A stretch of 64,000 nucleotides of DNA from Acrocarpospora pleiomorpha (GTDB taxonomy: Bacteria; Actinomycetota; Actinomycetes; Streptosporangiales; Streptosporangiaceae), in assembly GCF_009687885.1 (NCBI RefSeq), contig NZ_BLAF01000063.1:1-64000 (forward strand). Direction: 5' to 3'. The first letter of the stretch is position 1. Each line of letters starts with the position of its first letter. The notes under the pieces were generated by a model. The model made no database searches and was not told the DNA's origin. It saw only the letters and a list, made by a program, of their open reading frames with translations. Made by a program: the position numbers and the translations under genes. Positions 18,068 through 26,435 of this stretch are shown in pieces.

Positions 18068-18095
18068 ATGGATACTAACTATCCATTATTGGATC
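18068..18095. promoter_or_regulatory. Overlapping palindromes upstream of the FAD oxidoreductase
   Basis: ATGGATA-CTAAC-TATCCAT (18068-18086) is a perfect 7-bp inverted repeat with a 5-bp spacer. It overlaps a second palindrome, ATCCA-TTAT-TGGAT (18081-18094). The block is notably AT-rich against its surroundings and lies 44 bp upstream of the preferred start. It is a likely repressor site, of a size seen for GntR or TetR proteins; the regulator is not adjacent. Confidence 0.55.
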
Positions 18096-18257
18096 CACAA
18101 TATCTGAGGCTGGCCCTCTTGGGTGAGCACCGAGGACAGGTCGGCAACGGGCCCCACTGGCGATCGCCACCGCCGACGACGCGATCAACTCCAGGTAGTC
18201 GTCGATGTCCGCCGTCGAGAGACACCGGTTCGTGCCTTGCGACGATCATGGCCTCGC

Positions 18258-19088
18258 TTATTGGGCGATGCGTTCGGGGCCCGCGTAGACGTTGAAGCGT
18301 TCGTTGCGGAGGAAGCCGACCAAGGTCATGCCGAACTCTCTGGCCAGGTCGACGGCTAGGGAGGAGGGGGCGGAGACCGCGCAGAGTAGTTCGATTCCGG
18401 CGGCCAGGGCCTTCTGGCCGATTTCGTAGCTGGCGCGGCCGCTGACCAGGAGGAGGTGGCCGGTCAGGGGGAGGCGGTTGTGCAGGAGGGACCAGCCGAT
18501 GAGTTTGTCCACCGCGTTGTGGCGGCCGACGTCCTCGCGGGTCTGGACCAGGGTGCCGTCGGGGGTGAAGAGGCCGGCCGCGTGCAGGCCGCCGGTGCGG
18601 GCGAACACGCCTTGGGCGTTGTGGAGGGTGGCGGGAAGGCCGTACAGGATGTCGGGGGTGACGCGCAGGGCTGTGGTGGTGAGCGGGACGCAGCGGTCTT
18701 TCAGGGCGTCGAGGCTGGCGCTTCCGCAGACGCCGCAAGCGCTCGAAGTCATGAAATGTCGTTCTAAGTGGGGGATGTTGGGGAGTTGGGGGAGGCGGAC
18801 GGAGACCGTGTTGTAGCGGGCCTCGGGGAGCACGTCGTCGTCGGTGCAGTAGCCGATTGCCTGGATGTCGCCGGGTTTGACCAGGCCCTCGCCGTGCAGG
18901 AAACCCGCCGCGAGCTCGAAATCGGCTCCCGGGGTGCGCATGGTGATCGCGACGGTACGGCTGACGCTTCCGGCCAGCACCCGGATCTCCAACGGCTCCT
19001 CGGTAGCGAGATCATCACGCCGATCTTTGGCGATATTTCCGGATACCTGGCGGACGCGGTACCGGGTCACCGGGCCTGGGCGGATCAT
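18258..19088 (-). CDS. fdhD: Formate dehydrogenase accessory sulfurtransferase FdhD
   Basis: Transfers sulfur from a cysteine desulfurase to the molybdenum cofactor, which formate dehydrogenases need for activity. 276 residues, normal for the family. The mobile active-site loop has the CxxC pair in SSACGVCGSASLDAL, and the GDP/cofactor region is represented by TREDVGRHNAVDKLIG and LLVSGRASYEIGQKA. The ATG overlaps the stop of the molybdoenzyme gene by 4 bases (ATGA), which ties this chaperone to that enzyme. Confidence 0.96.
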   Translation of the reverse strand: MIRPGPVTRYRVRQVSGNIAKDRRDDLATEEPLEIRVLAGSVSRTVAITMRTPGADFELAAGFLHGEGLVKPGDIQAIGYCTDDDVLPEARYNTVSVRLPQLPNIPHLERHFMTSSACGVCGSASLDALKDRCVPLTTTALRVTPDILYGLPATLHNAQGVFARTGGLHAAGLFTPDGTLVQTREDVGRHNAVDKLIGWSLLHNRLPLTGHLLLVSGRASYEIGQKALAAGIELLCAVSAPSSLAVDLAREFGMTLVGFLRNERFNVYAGPERIAQ

Positions 19089-21274
19089 GACGGATCGAGC
19101 GTCGCGTAGGCGTTGTAGTCGGGGATACGCGCGTCTGGGGAACGCCGGGCCTTGTCCAGCAGGACGTTGCCCTCCGGCCAGTGGATCTGCACGTTGCCCG
19201 GCATCAGCGGAGCCCGCAGCACATTCCCGGTGAAACTCCCGGTCGAACTGGTCAGCGTGACCTCGGCGCCGTCGGCCAGCCCAAGCCGGTCCGCGTCGTA
19301 CGAGGAGATCAGCACAGCCTGCCGGGTCGCCCCGTTGAACCCGTCCCGGCGCTCGTGGACCATGCTGTTGAACTGCTTGCCACGCCGGGTCGCGACCAGG
19401 AACGCGCCGTCGGGTCGCTGAAGTTCGGGCAGGTCAACAGGGCTGAAGCGGCCACGGTGATCCGGAGTGGGGAACAGGCCATCAGGACAGAGATGCCTGC
19501 CGCCGTATTGCACGTTGTCCCCGAACGCAGACAGACCGGAAATACCCTCATAAAAGGGCACAGAGCGCTCAATGTCCTCACGAATGGCTGCGGTCCCACC
19601 GGGGTAGCGGATCAGGTCGGCCAGATCGGGCCGAGCCCGGGCGGCCAGCTCCGTGAAGATCTTCCACTCCGGCCAGGCTTCGCCGATTCGAGGCCCTTCG
19701 ACCTCGGGTGAGTAGATGATCCGGCGTTCCGTGGACGTCTCCGTGACACCACCCGCCATCTCGTAGCGAGTCTGGGCGGGCAGAAGCAGCACATCGCCAG
19801 CCCCCGGGACGAGCATTTGGGAGGAGAGCACGATGTCGATGTGCACTCGCAGCCCCGGCCGGGACAGCGCCTCGCGGCAGTAGTCCGGATCCGGCAGAAC
19901 CTCCAGGAAGTTACCTCCCGAGGAGATCAGCACATCCAGCTCACCCGCGTGCGCCGCGTCGATCATGTCCGTAGCTGTCAACCCCGGCGTTGTGGGAATC
20001 TCAAATCCCCACAACTCCGCGAACTTGGCCGCGTTCTCCGGAGTGACCGGCAGCCCGCCGGGAAGACCGGTGGCATATGCCCCCATCTCCGCCCCACCCT
20101 GCACACCGCTGTGCCCCCGGATCGGCATCAGCCCGCAGTTGTCCCTGCCGACGAAGCCCCGAGCCAGCGCCAGGTTGACGATCGCCCGAACGTTCTCCTC
20201 GCCGTACGCATGCTGGGTGATGCCCATCGACCACACCAGCACGGCCGATTTGGCCTCGCCGAGCAGCTTGGCCAGCGCGAACATATCCTCCCGAGTGGCG
20301 CCCGAGAGAGCTTCCAGCGATTCCCACGTCTGCGCGGCGACCGATTCCCGTACGGCGTCGAACCCCGCCGTATGCGTATCGATGAACGCCTTGTCCAGCC
20401 AGTCGTTCTCGACCAGATGCTTGAGCACACCGTTCAGGAACCCGATGTCCCCGCCAATGTTCACCCCGAAGAAATGATCGGTGATCTTCGTCCCGAACAG
20501 CGCGGACTCGGCGTTGGACGGCACCCAGTACCGCTCCATCCCCGGCTCGCGATAGGTGTTCACCATCGCGATCCGAGTGCCCGCCTTCTTCGCGTGATAC
20601 AGGTATTTCATCGCGACCGGCTGGTTGTTCGACGGATTCGACCCGATGAACACGATCAGATCGGACCCGATCCAGTCCTGGTACGAGCACGTCGTCGCGG
20701 CCGCCCCGATCGCCTGCTTCAACGCCACCGTGGACGGCGAGTGACAGATCCGCGCGGCATTGTCGATCGAGTTCACCCCGATCGCCCGAACCGCCTTCTG
20801 CGCCGCGAAGTAGTTCTCATTGGGCACCCCCCGGCTGGTGAGATAGACCCCCACCTTCCTGTCGAGCTTCGCCGCCGCGAGATCCAGCGCCTCCTCCCAC
20901 CCGATCCTGACGAACCCCGCCTCCCCCTGCCGCCGGATCATCGGGTACGGCAACCGCCCAAGCCCCCGCAACTCCCCGCTCCGCGCCGGCAACGCGGACA
21001 CGTCCGCCAGCAGCCTCGCATCCAGCGCGGGCATCGTGTTCAGCTGAAGCAGCCGCAACCGGATATTGCACAGATGGATCTCGTCCATCGTCCAGTCGCG
21101 CATCCCCTTGGTCCCCAGCGCGCACCCGTCACACGTCCCCCGCGTGAGGATCCGCCACGCATACCGCCGGTTCCCCTTGACCGACCGGAAGGCCTTCCAC
21201 AGCTCGAGATAATTGTTGGGCTTCCGCTCGCCGATCCCGAAGGGTTTCCAGCTCGCCCAGTTCTTCCGGTCCAT
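19085..21274 (-). CDS. FdhA/YdeP-type molybdopterin oxidoreductase
   Basis: A 729-residue molybdopterin (bis-MGD) oxidoreductase of the YdeP/FdhA-like group, probably formate dehydrogenase-like. Cys48, Cys51 and Cys69 near the N-terminus (RGTCDGCALG and HLCNIR) could hold an iron-sulfur cluster. Cys177 in ARICHSPSTVAL aligns with the selenocysteine of E. coli FdhF, so this is a cysteine form. GSNPSNNQP and IRGHSGVQGGAEMG are cofactor-binding blocks. The C-terminal molydop-binding domain ends HWPEGNVLLDK. There is no signal peptide, so it is cytoplasmic. No electron-transfer subunit lies next to it, so the partner is unknown. It forms an operon with fdhD. Physiological substrate is inferred, not proven. 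Confidence 0.9.
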   Translation of the reverse strand: MDRKNWASWKPFGIGERKPNNYLELWKAFRSVKGNRRYAWRILTRGTCDGCALGTKGMRDWTMDEIHLCNIRLRLLQLNTMPALDARLLADVSALPARSGELRGLGRLPYPMIRRQGEAGFVRIGWEEALDLAAAKLDRKVGVYLTSRGVPNENYFAAQKAVRAIGVNSIDNAARICHSPSTVALKQAIGAAATTCSYQDWIGSDLIVFIGSNPSNNQPVAMKYLYHAKKAGTRIAMVNTYREPGMERYWVPSNAESALFGTKITDHFFGVNIGGDIGFLNGVLKHLVENDWLDKAFIDTHTAGFDAVRESVAAQTWESLEALSGATREDMFALAKLLGEAKSAVLVWSMGITQHAYGEENVRAIVNLALARGFVGRDNCGLMPIRGHSGVQGGAEMGAYATGLPGGLPVTPENAAKFAELWGFEIPTTPGLTATDMIDAAHAGELDVLISSGGNFLEVLPDPDYCREALSRPGLRVHIDIVLSSQMLVPGAGDVLLLPAQTRYEMAGGVTETSTERRIIYSPEVEGPRIGEAWPEWKIFTELAARARPDLADLIRYPGGTAAIREDIERSVPFYEGISGLSAFGDNVQYGGRHLCPDGLFPTPDHRGRFSPVDLPELQRPDGAFLVATRRGKQFNSMVHERRDGFNGATRQAVLISSYDADRLGLADGAEVTLTSSTGSFTGNVLRAPLMPGNVQIHWPEGNVLLDKARRSPDARIPDYNAYATLDPS

Positions 21275-21415
21275 CTATGCTCCTCACCAGTGCTTTCCCA
21301 ACCTTATGCCGGAACTTGAGCACCTGATGTGGCGGATCGGCTACACAACGTAGTTATTCCAGGTCATCGCCACAATCCGGTTCCAGAGCGTCGCTCGGGA
21401 GGGGAAAATGGTCGG

Positions 21416-22240
21416 GTGCCAGAATCACGGTCTTTCGATCTTGAACGTACCCCGTTGTCGCAGGCAGCGCTGCAGAGCGCGCTCGTCCGTCCCGGCTCGC
21501 TGTGGTCGGCCGTCAAGGTCGTCGAGCGCACCGGTTCCACCAATGCCGATCTTGCCCAGTCGGCCAGGGAGGGCATCCGGGAAGGTGCCGTCCTGGTCGC
21601 CGAATCACAGTTCGCCGGGCGTGGGCGGCTCGGCAGGATCTGGACCGCTCCGCCCAGATCCGGGCTGACGTTCTCGGTGCTGCTGCGGCCGGACGTCCCG
21701 CTGCCCAAGCAGGGCTGGCTGTCGCTGCTGTTCGGCCTGGCCGCCGCGACCGCCGTGCGGGCCGAGACCGGGGTCGACGTGCGGCTCAAATGGCCCAACG
21801 ACCTGCTGGTGGGGGAGCGCAAGCTGGCGGGGGTGCTGGCCGAGCGGGTGGATCGGGCGGTCGTGGTCGGGATGGGGCTCAACGTGACGTTGCGGCAGGA
21901 GGAGCTGCCGGTAGAGCGTGCCACCTCGCTGCGGCTGTCCGGGGCGACGACCGTGGATCGTGGGGTGTTGCTGCTGGCCGTGCTTCGGGAGCTGGAGGCG
22001 CGGTATCGGGAGTGGGTGGCGGCCGATGGGGACGTGGAGTCGTGCGGGTTGCGCACGGCGTACCTGGCGGGGAGCGCGACGGTGGGGCAGGAGGTGCGGG
22101 TGGAGCTGCCGGGGGAGCGGGTACTGATCGGGTTGGCGACCGGGATCGACCGGTCGGGATACCTGATGGTGCGGTCCGAGGGGACCGATCACCTGCTGAG
22201 CGTGGGAGATGTGGTGCATGTCCGGCCTGCCAATCCGTGA
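21416..22240 (+). CDS. birA: Biotin-[acetyl-CoA carboxylase] ligase
   Basis: Activates biotin with ATP and attaches it to the carrier lysine of acyl-CoA carboxylase alpha subunits. 274 residues, lacking the N-terminal HTH of E. coli BirA, as usual in actinobacteria, so it should not act as a repressor. Motifs: ERTGSTNADL, the biotinyl-AMP loop GRGRLGRIW, KWPNDLLVGERKLAGVL with the catalytic Lys, and GMGLNV. The C-terminal SH3-like domain follows. The start is set at GTG 21416 with GGAGGGG about 11 bases upstream; the frame is open further 5' but that part reads like non-coding sequence. It functionally links to the carboxylase genes at 8-10 kb. Confidence 0.93.
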   Translation: MPESRSFDLERTPLSQAALQSALVRPGSLWSAVKVVERTGSTNADLAQSAREGIREGAVLVAESQFAGRGRLGRIWTAPPRSGLTFSVLLRPDVPLPKQGWLSLLFGLAAATAVRAETGVDVRLKWPNDLLVGERKLAGVLAERVDRAVVVGMGLNVTLRQEELPVERATSLRLSGATTVDRGVLLLAVLRELEARYREWVAADGDVESCGLRTAYLAGSATVGQEVRVELPGERVLIGLATGIDRSGYLMVRSEGTDHLLSVGDVVHVRPANP

Positions 22241-22298
22241 CGACCAAGTGCCGGACAAAACACGACACGAAACTGATCGTCGTGCCACGATTCGGTCC

Positions 22299-22811
22299 AT
22301 GGGTTTGCCCGATCATCACCTCACCGAGGGGGAGCGAGTCGTGCACTCGTTCCACCCGCACTGGAAGCGGCTCGTCGTGCCCTTCCTCGCGCTCCTTCTG
22401 GTCGTCGTTGCCTCCAGCGCCGCGATCTACTTCATCCCCGGCGATTTCGAGTGGGCCTGGCTGGCCAGGATCACCGTCGCCGTGGTCGCGGTCGTCGCGC
22501 TCACGCTGTTCTCCTTTGTGCCGTATCTGCGCTGGAAGACCACGTCGTACACGCTGACCACGCACCGGTTCAACATCAGCACCGGCATCCTGAACAAGTC
22601 CGACGACGACATCCCGCTCACCAAGGTCAACTCGGTCAGCTCCGACCAGACCCTGATGGAGCGCCTGTTCGGCTGCGGCACGCTGAAGGTCGAGTCGGCC
22701 TCCGATCGCGGCGAGATCCTCTACCGCGACATCCCCAAGATCCAAACCGTCCGCACCGAGCTGTTCCGGCTGGTGGAGGACGCCTCGGACGGGGACATCG
22801 ACGGCAAGTGA
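22299..22811 (+). CDS. PH-domain membrane protein (bPH_2 type)
   Basis: A 170-residue protein with two adjacent membrane helices (about 29-50 and 57-80) followed by a bacterial PH-like domain. The domain contains YTLTTHRFNISTGILNK and DDDIPLTKVNSVSSDQTLM, family-typical sequence (YdbT/Rv3278c-like). Role unknown; such proteins are thought to scaffold at the membrane. The ATG at 22299 is the first methionine with a natural-looking N-terminus (MGLPDHHLTEGERVVHSFHP). The stop overlaps the GTG of the cyclase gene (GTGA), so synthesis of the two is coupled. A PH-domain gene beside birA is a recurrent actinobacterial arrangement. Confidence 0.9.
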   Translation: MGLPDHHLTEGERVVHSFHPHWKRLVVPFLALLLVVVASSAAIYFIPGDFEWAWLARITVAVVAVVALTLFSFVPYLRWKTTSYTLTTHRFNISTGILNKSDDDIPLTKVNSVSSDQTLMERLFGCGTLKVESASDRGEILYRDIPKIQTVRTELFRLVEDASDGDIDGK

Positions 22812-23794
22812 CGCCCAACGGCAGGACCTCGGACGAGCGCCGACCGACCGCGGAAGACCTCCAGCGACTGTTCCTGGGCCTGCCGCCGCGTTACACCCGC
22901 CGTGAGATCGCCTCGGCCGCCGGGATCCCGCAGGAGCTGGCCGAGCGGATCTGGCGCGCGCTCGGCTTCGCCACCCTGGCCGACGACGCGGTCGCCTTCA
23001 CCGACGCCGACCTCCAGGCGCTACTGCGGATCCGGACGATCCTGGACGCCGGATTGCTGGACGAGGTCACCCTGATCCGGATGACCCGGGCGCTCGGCCG
23101 GACCACCGCGCGGCTGGCCCAGTGGCAGACCGAGATCATGATCGGCGCCATGCTGGACCAATCGCCCACCGACGCCGACCTGGCCCGGGTCCTGCGCGCC
23201 GCGGAACTGCTGCTCCCCGACTTCGAGCTCACCCTGGTGCACGTCTGGCGGGCCCAGCTGGCCGCCACGGCCAGCCGCCAGCTGGCCCTCACCGAGAATG
23301 CCTCCAGTACGACGCTGGCGGTCGGCTTCGCCGACCTGGTCTCCTTCACCCGGGTCTCCCGCGAGCTCGACGAGCTTGCCCTGGCCGACCTGGTCGAAGG
23401 CTTCGAGGCCCGCGCCTCCGACGTGGTCGCCCAGCACGGCGGGCGCCTGGTCAAAACCCTCGGCGACGAGGTGCTCTTCACGGCCACCGACGCCGAGACC
23501 GCCGCCCGGATGACCCTCGACCTGGTCGACGCGCTCGGGCAGGGCGACCCGGGCGTGCGGATCGGCCTCGCCTACGGCCCCGTGCTGCCGGTGATGGGCG
23601 ACGTCTTCGGCACCACCGTCAACCTGGCCGCCAGGCTGACCGCCATCGCCCGCCCGGGCAGCGTGGTCGCCGACAGCGCGCTGGCCGAGAGCGTCACCGG
23701 CCTGGCGGGCATCGAGGTCGTCAAGATCCGCCGCCGCCCGGCTCGCGGGCTCGGGCTGGTCCAGCCCTATGTGCTGCGGCGGGGGCCAGCTTGA
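22808..23794 (+). CDS. Class III adenylate/guanylate cyclase with N-terminal regulatory domain
   Basis: A 328-residue soluble cyclase. Residues 1-150 resemble the helical adenylate-cyclase regulatory domain known from M. tuberculosis Rv1264 (YTRREIASAAGIPQELAERIWRALGF). The C-terminal catalytic domain keeps the metal Asp residues in VGFADLVSFTRVS and TLGDEVLF, the purine-selecting Lys in LVKTLGDE, and the transition-state Asn/Arg in TVNLAARL. All needed residues are present, so it should be active, most likely making cAMP. The GTG start overlaps the PH-domain stop by 4 bases. Regulation, possibly by pH or lipids as in Rv1264, is inference. Confidence 0.92.
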   Translation: MTPNGRTSDERRPTAEDLQRLFLGLPPRYTRREIASAAGIPQELAERIWRALGFATLADDAVAFTDADLQALLRIRTILDAGLLDEVTLIRMTRALGRTTARLAQWQTEIMIGAMLDQSPTDADLARVLRAAELLLPDFELTLVHVWRAQLAATASRQLALTENASSTTLAVGFADLVSFTRVSRELDELALADLVEGFEARASDVVAQHGGRLVKTLGDEVLFTATDAETAARMTLDLVDALGQGDPGVRIGLAYGPVLPVMGDVFGTTVNLAARLTAIARPGSVVADSALAESVTGLAGIEVVKIRRRPARGLGLVQPYVLRRGPA

Positions 23795-23842
23795 CGGCGA
23801 GGCCGCTCATGGAAATCCTGATCAAACACACGGAGGTGCGGA

Positions 23843-24928
23843 ATGTCGTATGAAGTCCAGGGCGTGATCGCTAAGGGTAAGGGTGCGCCGGTCACCTTGG
23901 AGACTGTGCTGGTCCCGGACCCGGGTCCCGGCGAGGCGGTTGTCACGGTCCAGGCCTGCGGGGTCTGCCACACCGACCTGCACTACCGCGAGGGCGGCAT
24001 CAACGACGACTTCCCGTTCCTGCTCGGCCACGAGGCCGCCGGCGTGGTCGAGGCCGTCGGCGCGGGCGTGACCGGCCTGGAACCCGGCGACTACGTGATC
24101 CTCAACTGGCGGGCGGTCTGCGGCAACTGCCGGGCCTGCCTGCGCGGTCGCCCTTGGTACTGCTTCGCCACCCACAACGCCACCCAGAAGATGACCCTGG
24201 CCGACGGAACCGTGCTCAGCCCCGCGCTCGGCATCGGCGCCTTCATCGAGAAGACGCTGGTCGCGGCCGGTCAGTGCACCAAGGTCGACCCGCGGGCGAA
24301 GCCGGCCGTGGCCGGTCTGCTCGGGTGCGGCGTGATGGCCGGGCTCGGCGCCGCCATCAACACCGGCGGGGTGAGCCGGGGCGACTCGGTGGCCGTGATC
24401 GGCTGCGGCGGCGTGGGCAATGCGGCCATTCTCGGCTCCCAGCTGGCCGGGGCCGGGACGATCATCGCTGTGGACGTGGACCCGCGCAAGCTCGAGTGGG
24501 CGCGCGACTTCGGCGCCACGCACGTCGTGAACTCCCGCGAGAGCGACCCCGTGGAGGCCATCCGCGAGTTCACCGGTGGTCACGGCGCCGATGTGGTGAT
24601 CGAGGCGGTCGGGCGGCCGGAGACGTACGAGCAGGCCTTCTACGCCCGTGACCTGGCCGGGACCGTGGTGCTGGTCGGCGTGCCCACCCCCGACATGCGC
24701 CTGGACCTGCCGCTCCTGGACGTCTTCGGCCGCGGCGGCGCGCTCAAATCCTCCTGGTACGGCGACTGCCTGCCCAGCCGTGACTTCCCCATGCTGATCG
24801 ACCTCTACCTCCAGGGCCGCCTCAACCTGGACGGCTTCGTCTCCGAGACCATCGGTCTTGGCGACGTCGAGGAGGCCTTCGCCAAGATGCACCGCGGCGA
24901 GGTCCTGCGCTCGGCGGTGGTGTTGTGA
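23843..24928 (+). CDS. mscR: S-(hydroxymethyl)mycothiol dehydrogenase
   Basis: Zinc- and NAD-dependent enzyme that oxidises the formaldehyde-mycothiol adduct to formylmycothiol; it can also act as an S-nitrosomycothiol reductase. 361 residues, a class III alcohol dehydrogenase fold. The catalytic zinc site includes Cys in ACGVCHTDLHY and GHEAAGVVEAVGAGV. The structural zinc Cys residues are in CGNCRACLRGRPWYC, and the Rossmann motif is GCGGVGNAAI. GGAGG lies 6 bases before ATG 23843. Its stop overlaps the GTG of a metallo-beta-lactamase-fold hydrolase, the standard partner gene in mycothiol producers. Confidence 0.95.
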   Translation: MSYEVQGVIAKGKGAPVTLETVLVPDPGPGEAVVTVQACGVCHTDLHYREGGINDDFPFLLGHEAAGVVEAVGAGVTGLEPGDYVILNWRAVCGNCRACLRGRPWYCFATHNATQKMTLADGTVLSPALGIGAFIEKTLVAAGQCTKVDPRAKPAVAGLLGCGVMAGLGAAINTGGVSRGDSVAVIGCGGVGNAAILGSQLAGAGTIIAVDVDPRKLEWARDFGATHVVNSRESDPVEAIREFTGGHGADVVIEAVGRPETYEQAFYARDLAGTVVLVGVPTPDMRLDLPLLDVFGRGGALKSSWYGDCLPSRDFPMLIDLYLQGRLNLDGFVSETIGLGDVEEAFAKMHRGEVLRSAVVL

Positions 24929-25548
24929 GCATCGACCGCCTGGTCACCTCGGGCAGCTTCTCGCTGGACGGCGGGACCTGGGAGGTCGACAACAACGTCT
25001 GGCTGGTCGGCTCCGGCGACGAGGTCGTGATCATCGACGCGGCGCACGATGCGGCCGCGATCCTGGGGGCGGTGGCCGATCGGCGGGTCACCGCCATCGT
25101 GTGCACGCACGGCCACAACGATCACATCGACGCCGCGGCCGAGGTGGCCGCGGCGACCGGGGCGCCCATCCTGCTGCATCCGGCCGATCAGGTGTTGTGG
25201 GAGATGCACTACGGGAGCGATGTGCCGTACGTGCCGTTGAAGGACGGGCAGGTGATCGACGCGGGGGAGGTGGCGCTCACCGTGCTGCACACGCCCGGGC
25301 ACTCGCCGGGGGCGGTCTGCCTGCACGCGCGGGAGCTCGGGGTGGTTTTCAGCGGGGATACCCTGTTCCAGGGCGGGCCCGGGGCGACCGGGCGGTCGTA
25401 CTCCTCGTTCGAGACGATCATCGAGTCGATCGAAGATCGGCTGCTTACGCTGCCGGAGGAGACGATCGTGCACACCGGGCACGGTGACTCCACCACCATC
25501 GGCGCGGAGGCCCCGCATCTGGGGGAGTGGCTGCACAGGGGACATTGA
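24925..25548 (+). CDS. MBL-fold metallohydrolase, mycothiol pathway partner
   Basis: A 207-residue metallo-beta-lactamase-fold hydrolase with the zinc motif THGHNDHID, a later His in HTPGHSPG, the bridging Asp in FSGDTLF and the last His in HTGHGD. Glyoxalase II-like enzymes of this size hydrolyse thioesters. Because it is coupled to mscR (GTGA overlap), it probably hydrolyses the formylmycothiol made by the dehydrogenase, finishing formaldehyde detoxification. The pairing matches Rv2259-Rv2260 as I recall it; the substrate is inferred. Confidence 0.9.
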   Translation: MSIDRLVTSGSFSLDGGTWEVDNNVWLVGSGDEVVIIDAAHDAAAILGAVADRRVTAIVCTHGHNDHIDAAAEVAAATGAPILLHPADQVLWEMHYGSDVPYVPLKDGQVIDAGEVALTVLHTPGHSPGAVCLHARELGVVFSGDTLFQGGPGATGRSYSSFETIIESIEDRLLTLPEETIVHTGHGDSTTIGAEAPHLGEWLHRGH

Positions 25549-25565
25549 CGTGTGGTGAGCCTCAC

Positions 25566-25584
25566 ATAGGCAAGCCTTACCAAA
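25566..25584. promoter_or_regulatory. IdeR/DmdR iron box 1
   Basis: ATAGGCAAGCCTTACCAAA matches 16 of 19 positions of the remembered IdeR consensus TWAGGTWAGSCTWACCTWA. It is the first of two such boxes ahead of bfd-bfr, with centres 29 bp apart. Confidence 0.65.
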
Positions 25585-25594
25585 GTAGGCTAGT

Positions 25595-25613
25595 TTAGGT
25601 GTGCCTAACCTAC
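25595..25613. promoter_or_regulatory. IdeR/DmdR iron box 2
   Basis: TTAGGTGTGCCTAACCTAC matches 16 of 19 consensus positions, with strong TTAGGT and CTAACCTA half-sites. It ends 22 bp before the bfd start. Iron-loaded IdeR/DmdR dimers bind such boxes. At ferritin genes they can activate when iron is plentiful; the sign of regulation here is not readable from sequence. Confidence 0.75.
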
Positions 25614-25635
25614 TTCTGAGAGGCTTTCGCTCGCC

Positions 25636-25815
25636 ATGTACGTCTGCATTTGTCGCGCCGTGACCGATACGGAGGTTCACGACTGTATCGCGGCAGGTGC
25701 GAAGAGTGCCCGGCAAGTGCGCGACACCACCGGCGCGGGAGGCGACTGCGGCTCATGTGTCCGGAAGATCTGTGCAATCCTGAAACGGTCCGAAGACCTG
25801 ATCACCACCGCATAG
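25636..25815 (+). CDS. bfd: Bacterioferritin-associated ferredoxin
   Basis: A 59-residue [2Fe-2S] protein that donates electrons to bacterioferritin so that stored Fe(III) can be released as Fe(II). The four cluster cysteines are MYVCICRAV (CxC) and GDCGSCVRKIC (CxxC). The usual helix-turn-helix between them is recognisable (VTDTEVHDCIAAGAKSARQV). It lies 16 bases upstream of bfr and behind two iron boxes, so the pair is an iron-regulated storage and mobilisation operon. Confidence 0.93.
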   Translation: MYVCICRAVTDTEVHDCIAAGAKSARQVRDTTGAGGDCGSCVRKICAILKRSEDLITTA

Positions 25816-25831
25816 ATCCAAGGGGCCCGTC

Positions 25832-26314
25832 ATGCAGGGCGACAGAGAGATCATCGCGCTGCTCAACGAGCAGCTGACCTCCGAACTCACCGCCATCAAC
25901 CAGTACTTTCTGCACGCCAAGATGCAGGAGAACTGGGGTTTCACGAAGCTGGCGAGCTATACCCGGGCCGAGTCCTTCGACGAGATGAAGCACGCGGAGA
26001 AGCTCACCGACCGCATTCTCTTCCTGGAGGCCCTGCCCAACTACCAGAAGCTGTTCACCCTGCACATCGGCCAGAACGTGCGCGAGCAGATCCAGGCCGA
26101 CCTCGACCTGGAGCTGGGCGTGGTGCAGCGGTTGCGGCCAGGGATCGCGCTCATGCGCGAACGTGGGGACATCGTTTCGGCCCTGCTCTTCGAGGAGATC
26201 CTCGAAGACGAGGAACACCACATCGACTACCTGGAGACCGAACTCCAGTTGATGGACACGCTGGGCGATCAGCTGTATCTCCAGCGATACGCGGAGCCAC
26301 CATCGGCCTCGTGA
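25832..26314 (+). CDS. bfr: Bacterioferritin
   Basis: Haem-containing 24-mer ferritin that oxidises and stores iron. 160 residues, the standard size. The dinuclear ferroxidase ligands are all present: Glu18, Glu51, His54, Glu94, Glu127 and His130. The haem-binding Met52 (DEMKHAEKL) is intact, so this is a true bacterioferritin rather than a haem-free ferritin. It is preceded by bfd and followed at once by a strong intrinsic terminator. Confidence 0.97.
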   Translation: MQGDREIIALLNEQLTSELTAINQYFLHAKMQENWGFTKLASYTRAESFDEMKHAEKLTDRILFLEALPNYQKLFTLHIGQNVREQIQADLDLELGVVQRLRPGIALMRERGDIVSALLFEEILEDEEHHIDYLETELQLMDTLGDQLYLQRYAEPPSAS

Positions 26315-26320
26315 TCAGCC

Positions 26321-26353
26321 GCCCGCCGGGTCCACCCGGCGGGCTTCTTTTTT
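26321..26353 (+). terminator. Intrinsic terminator of bfd-bfr
   Basis: GCCCGCCGGGT (26321-26331) pairs perfectly with ACCCGGCGGGC (26334-26344) and is followed by TTCTTTTTT. This 11-bp stem with a 2-base loop and T-run is the clearest rho-independent terminator in the window. Confidence 0.95.
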
Positions 26354-26435
26354 CCGAGGTTCCTTTCCCGTGCCGCGACCCCCTCCGGGCGGACGAACTA
26401 CCGCGATAAACCGACCTTTAGGAGTGTTTGCCCAG

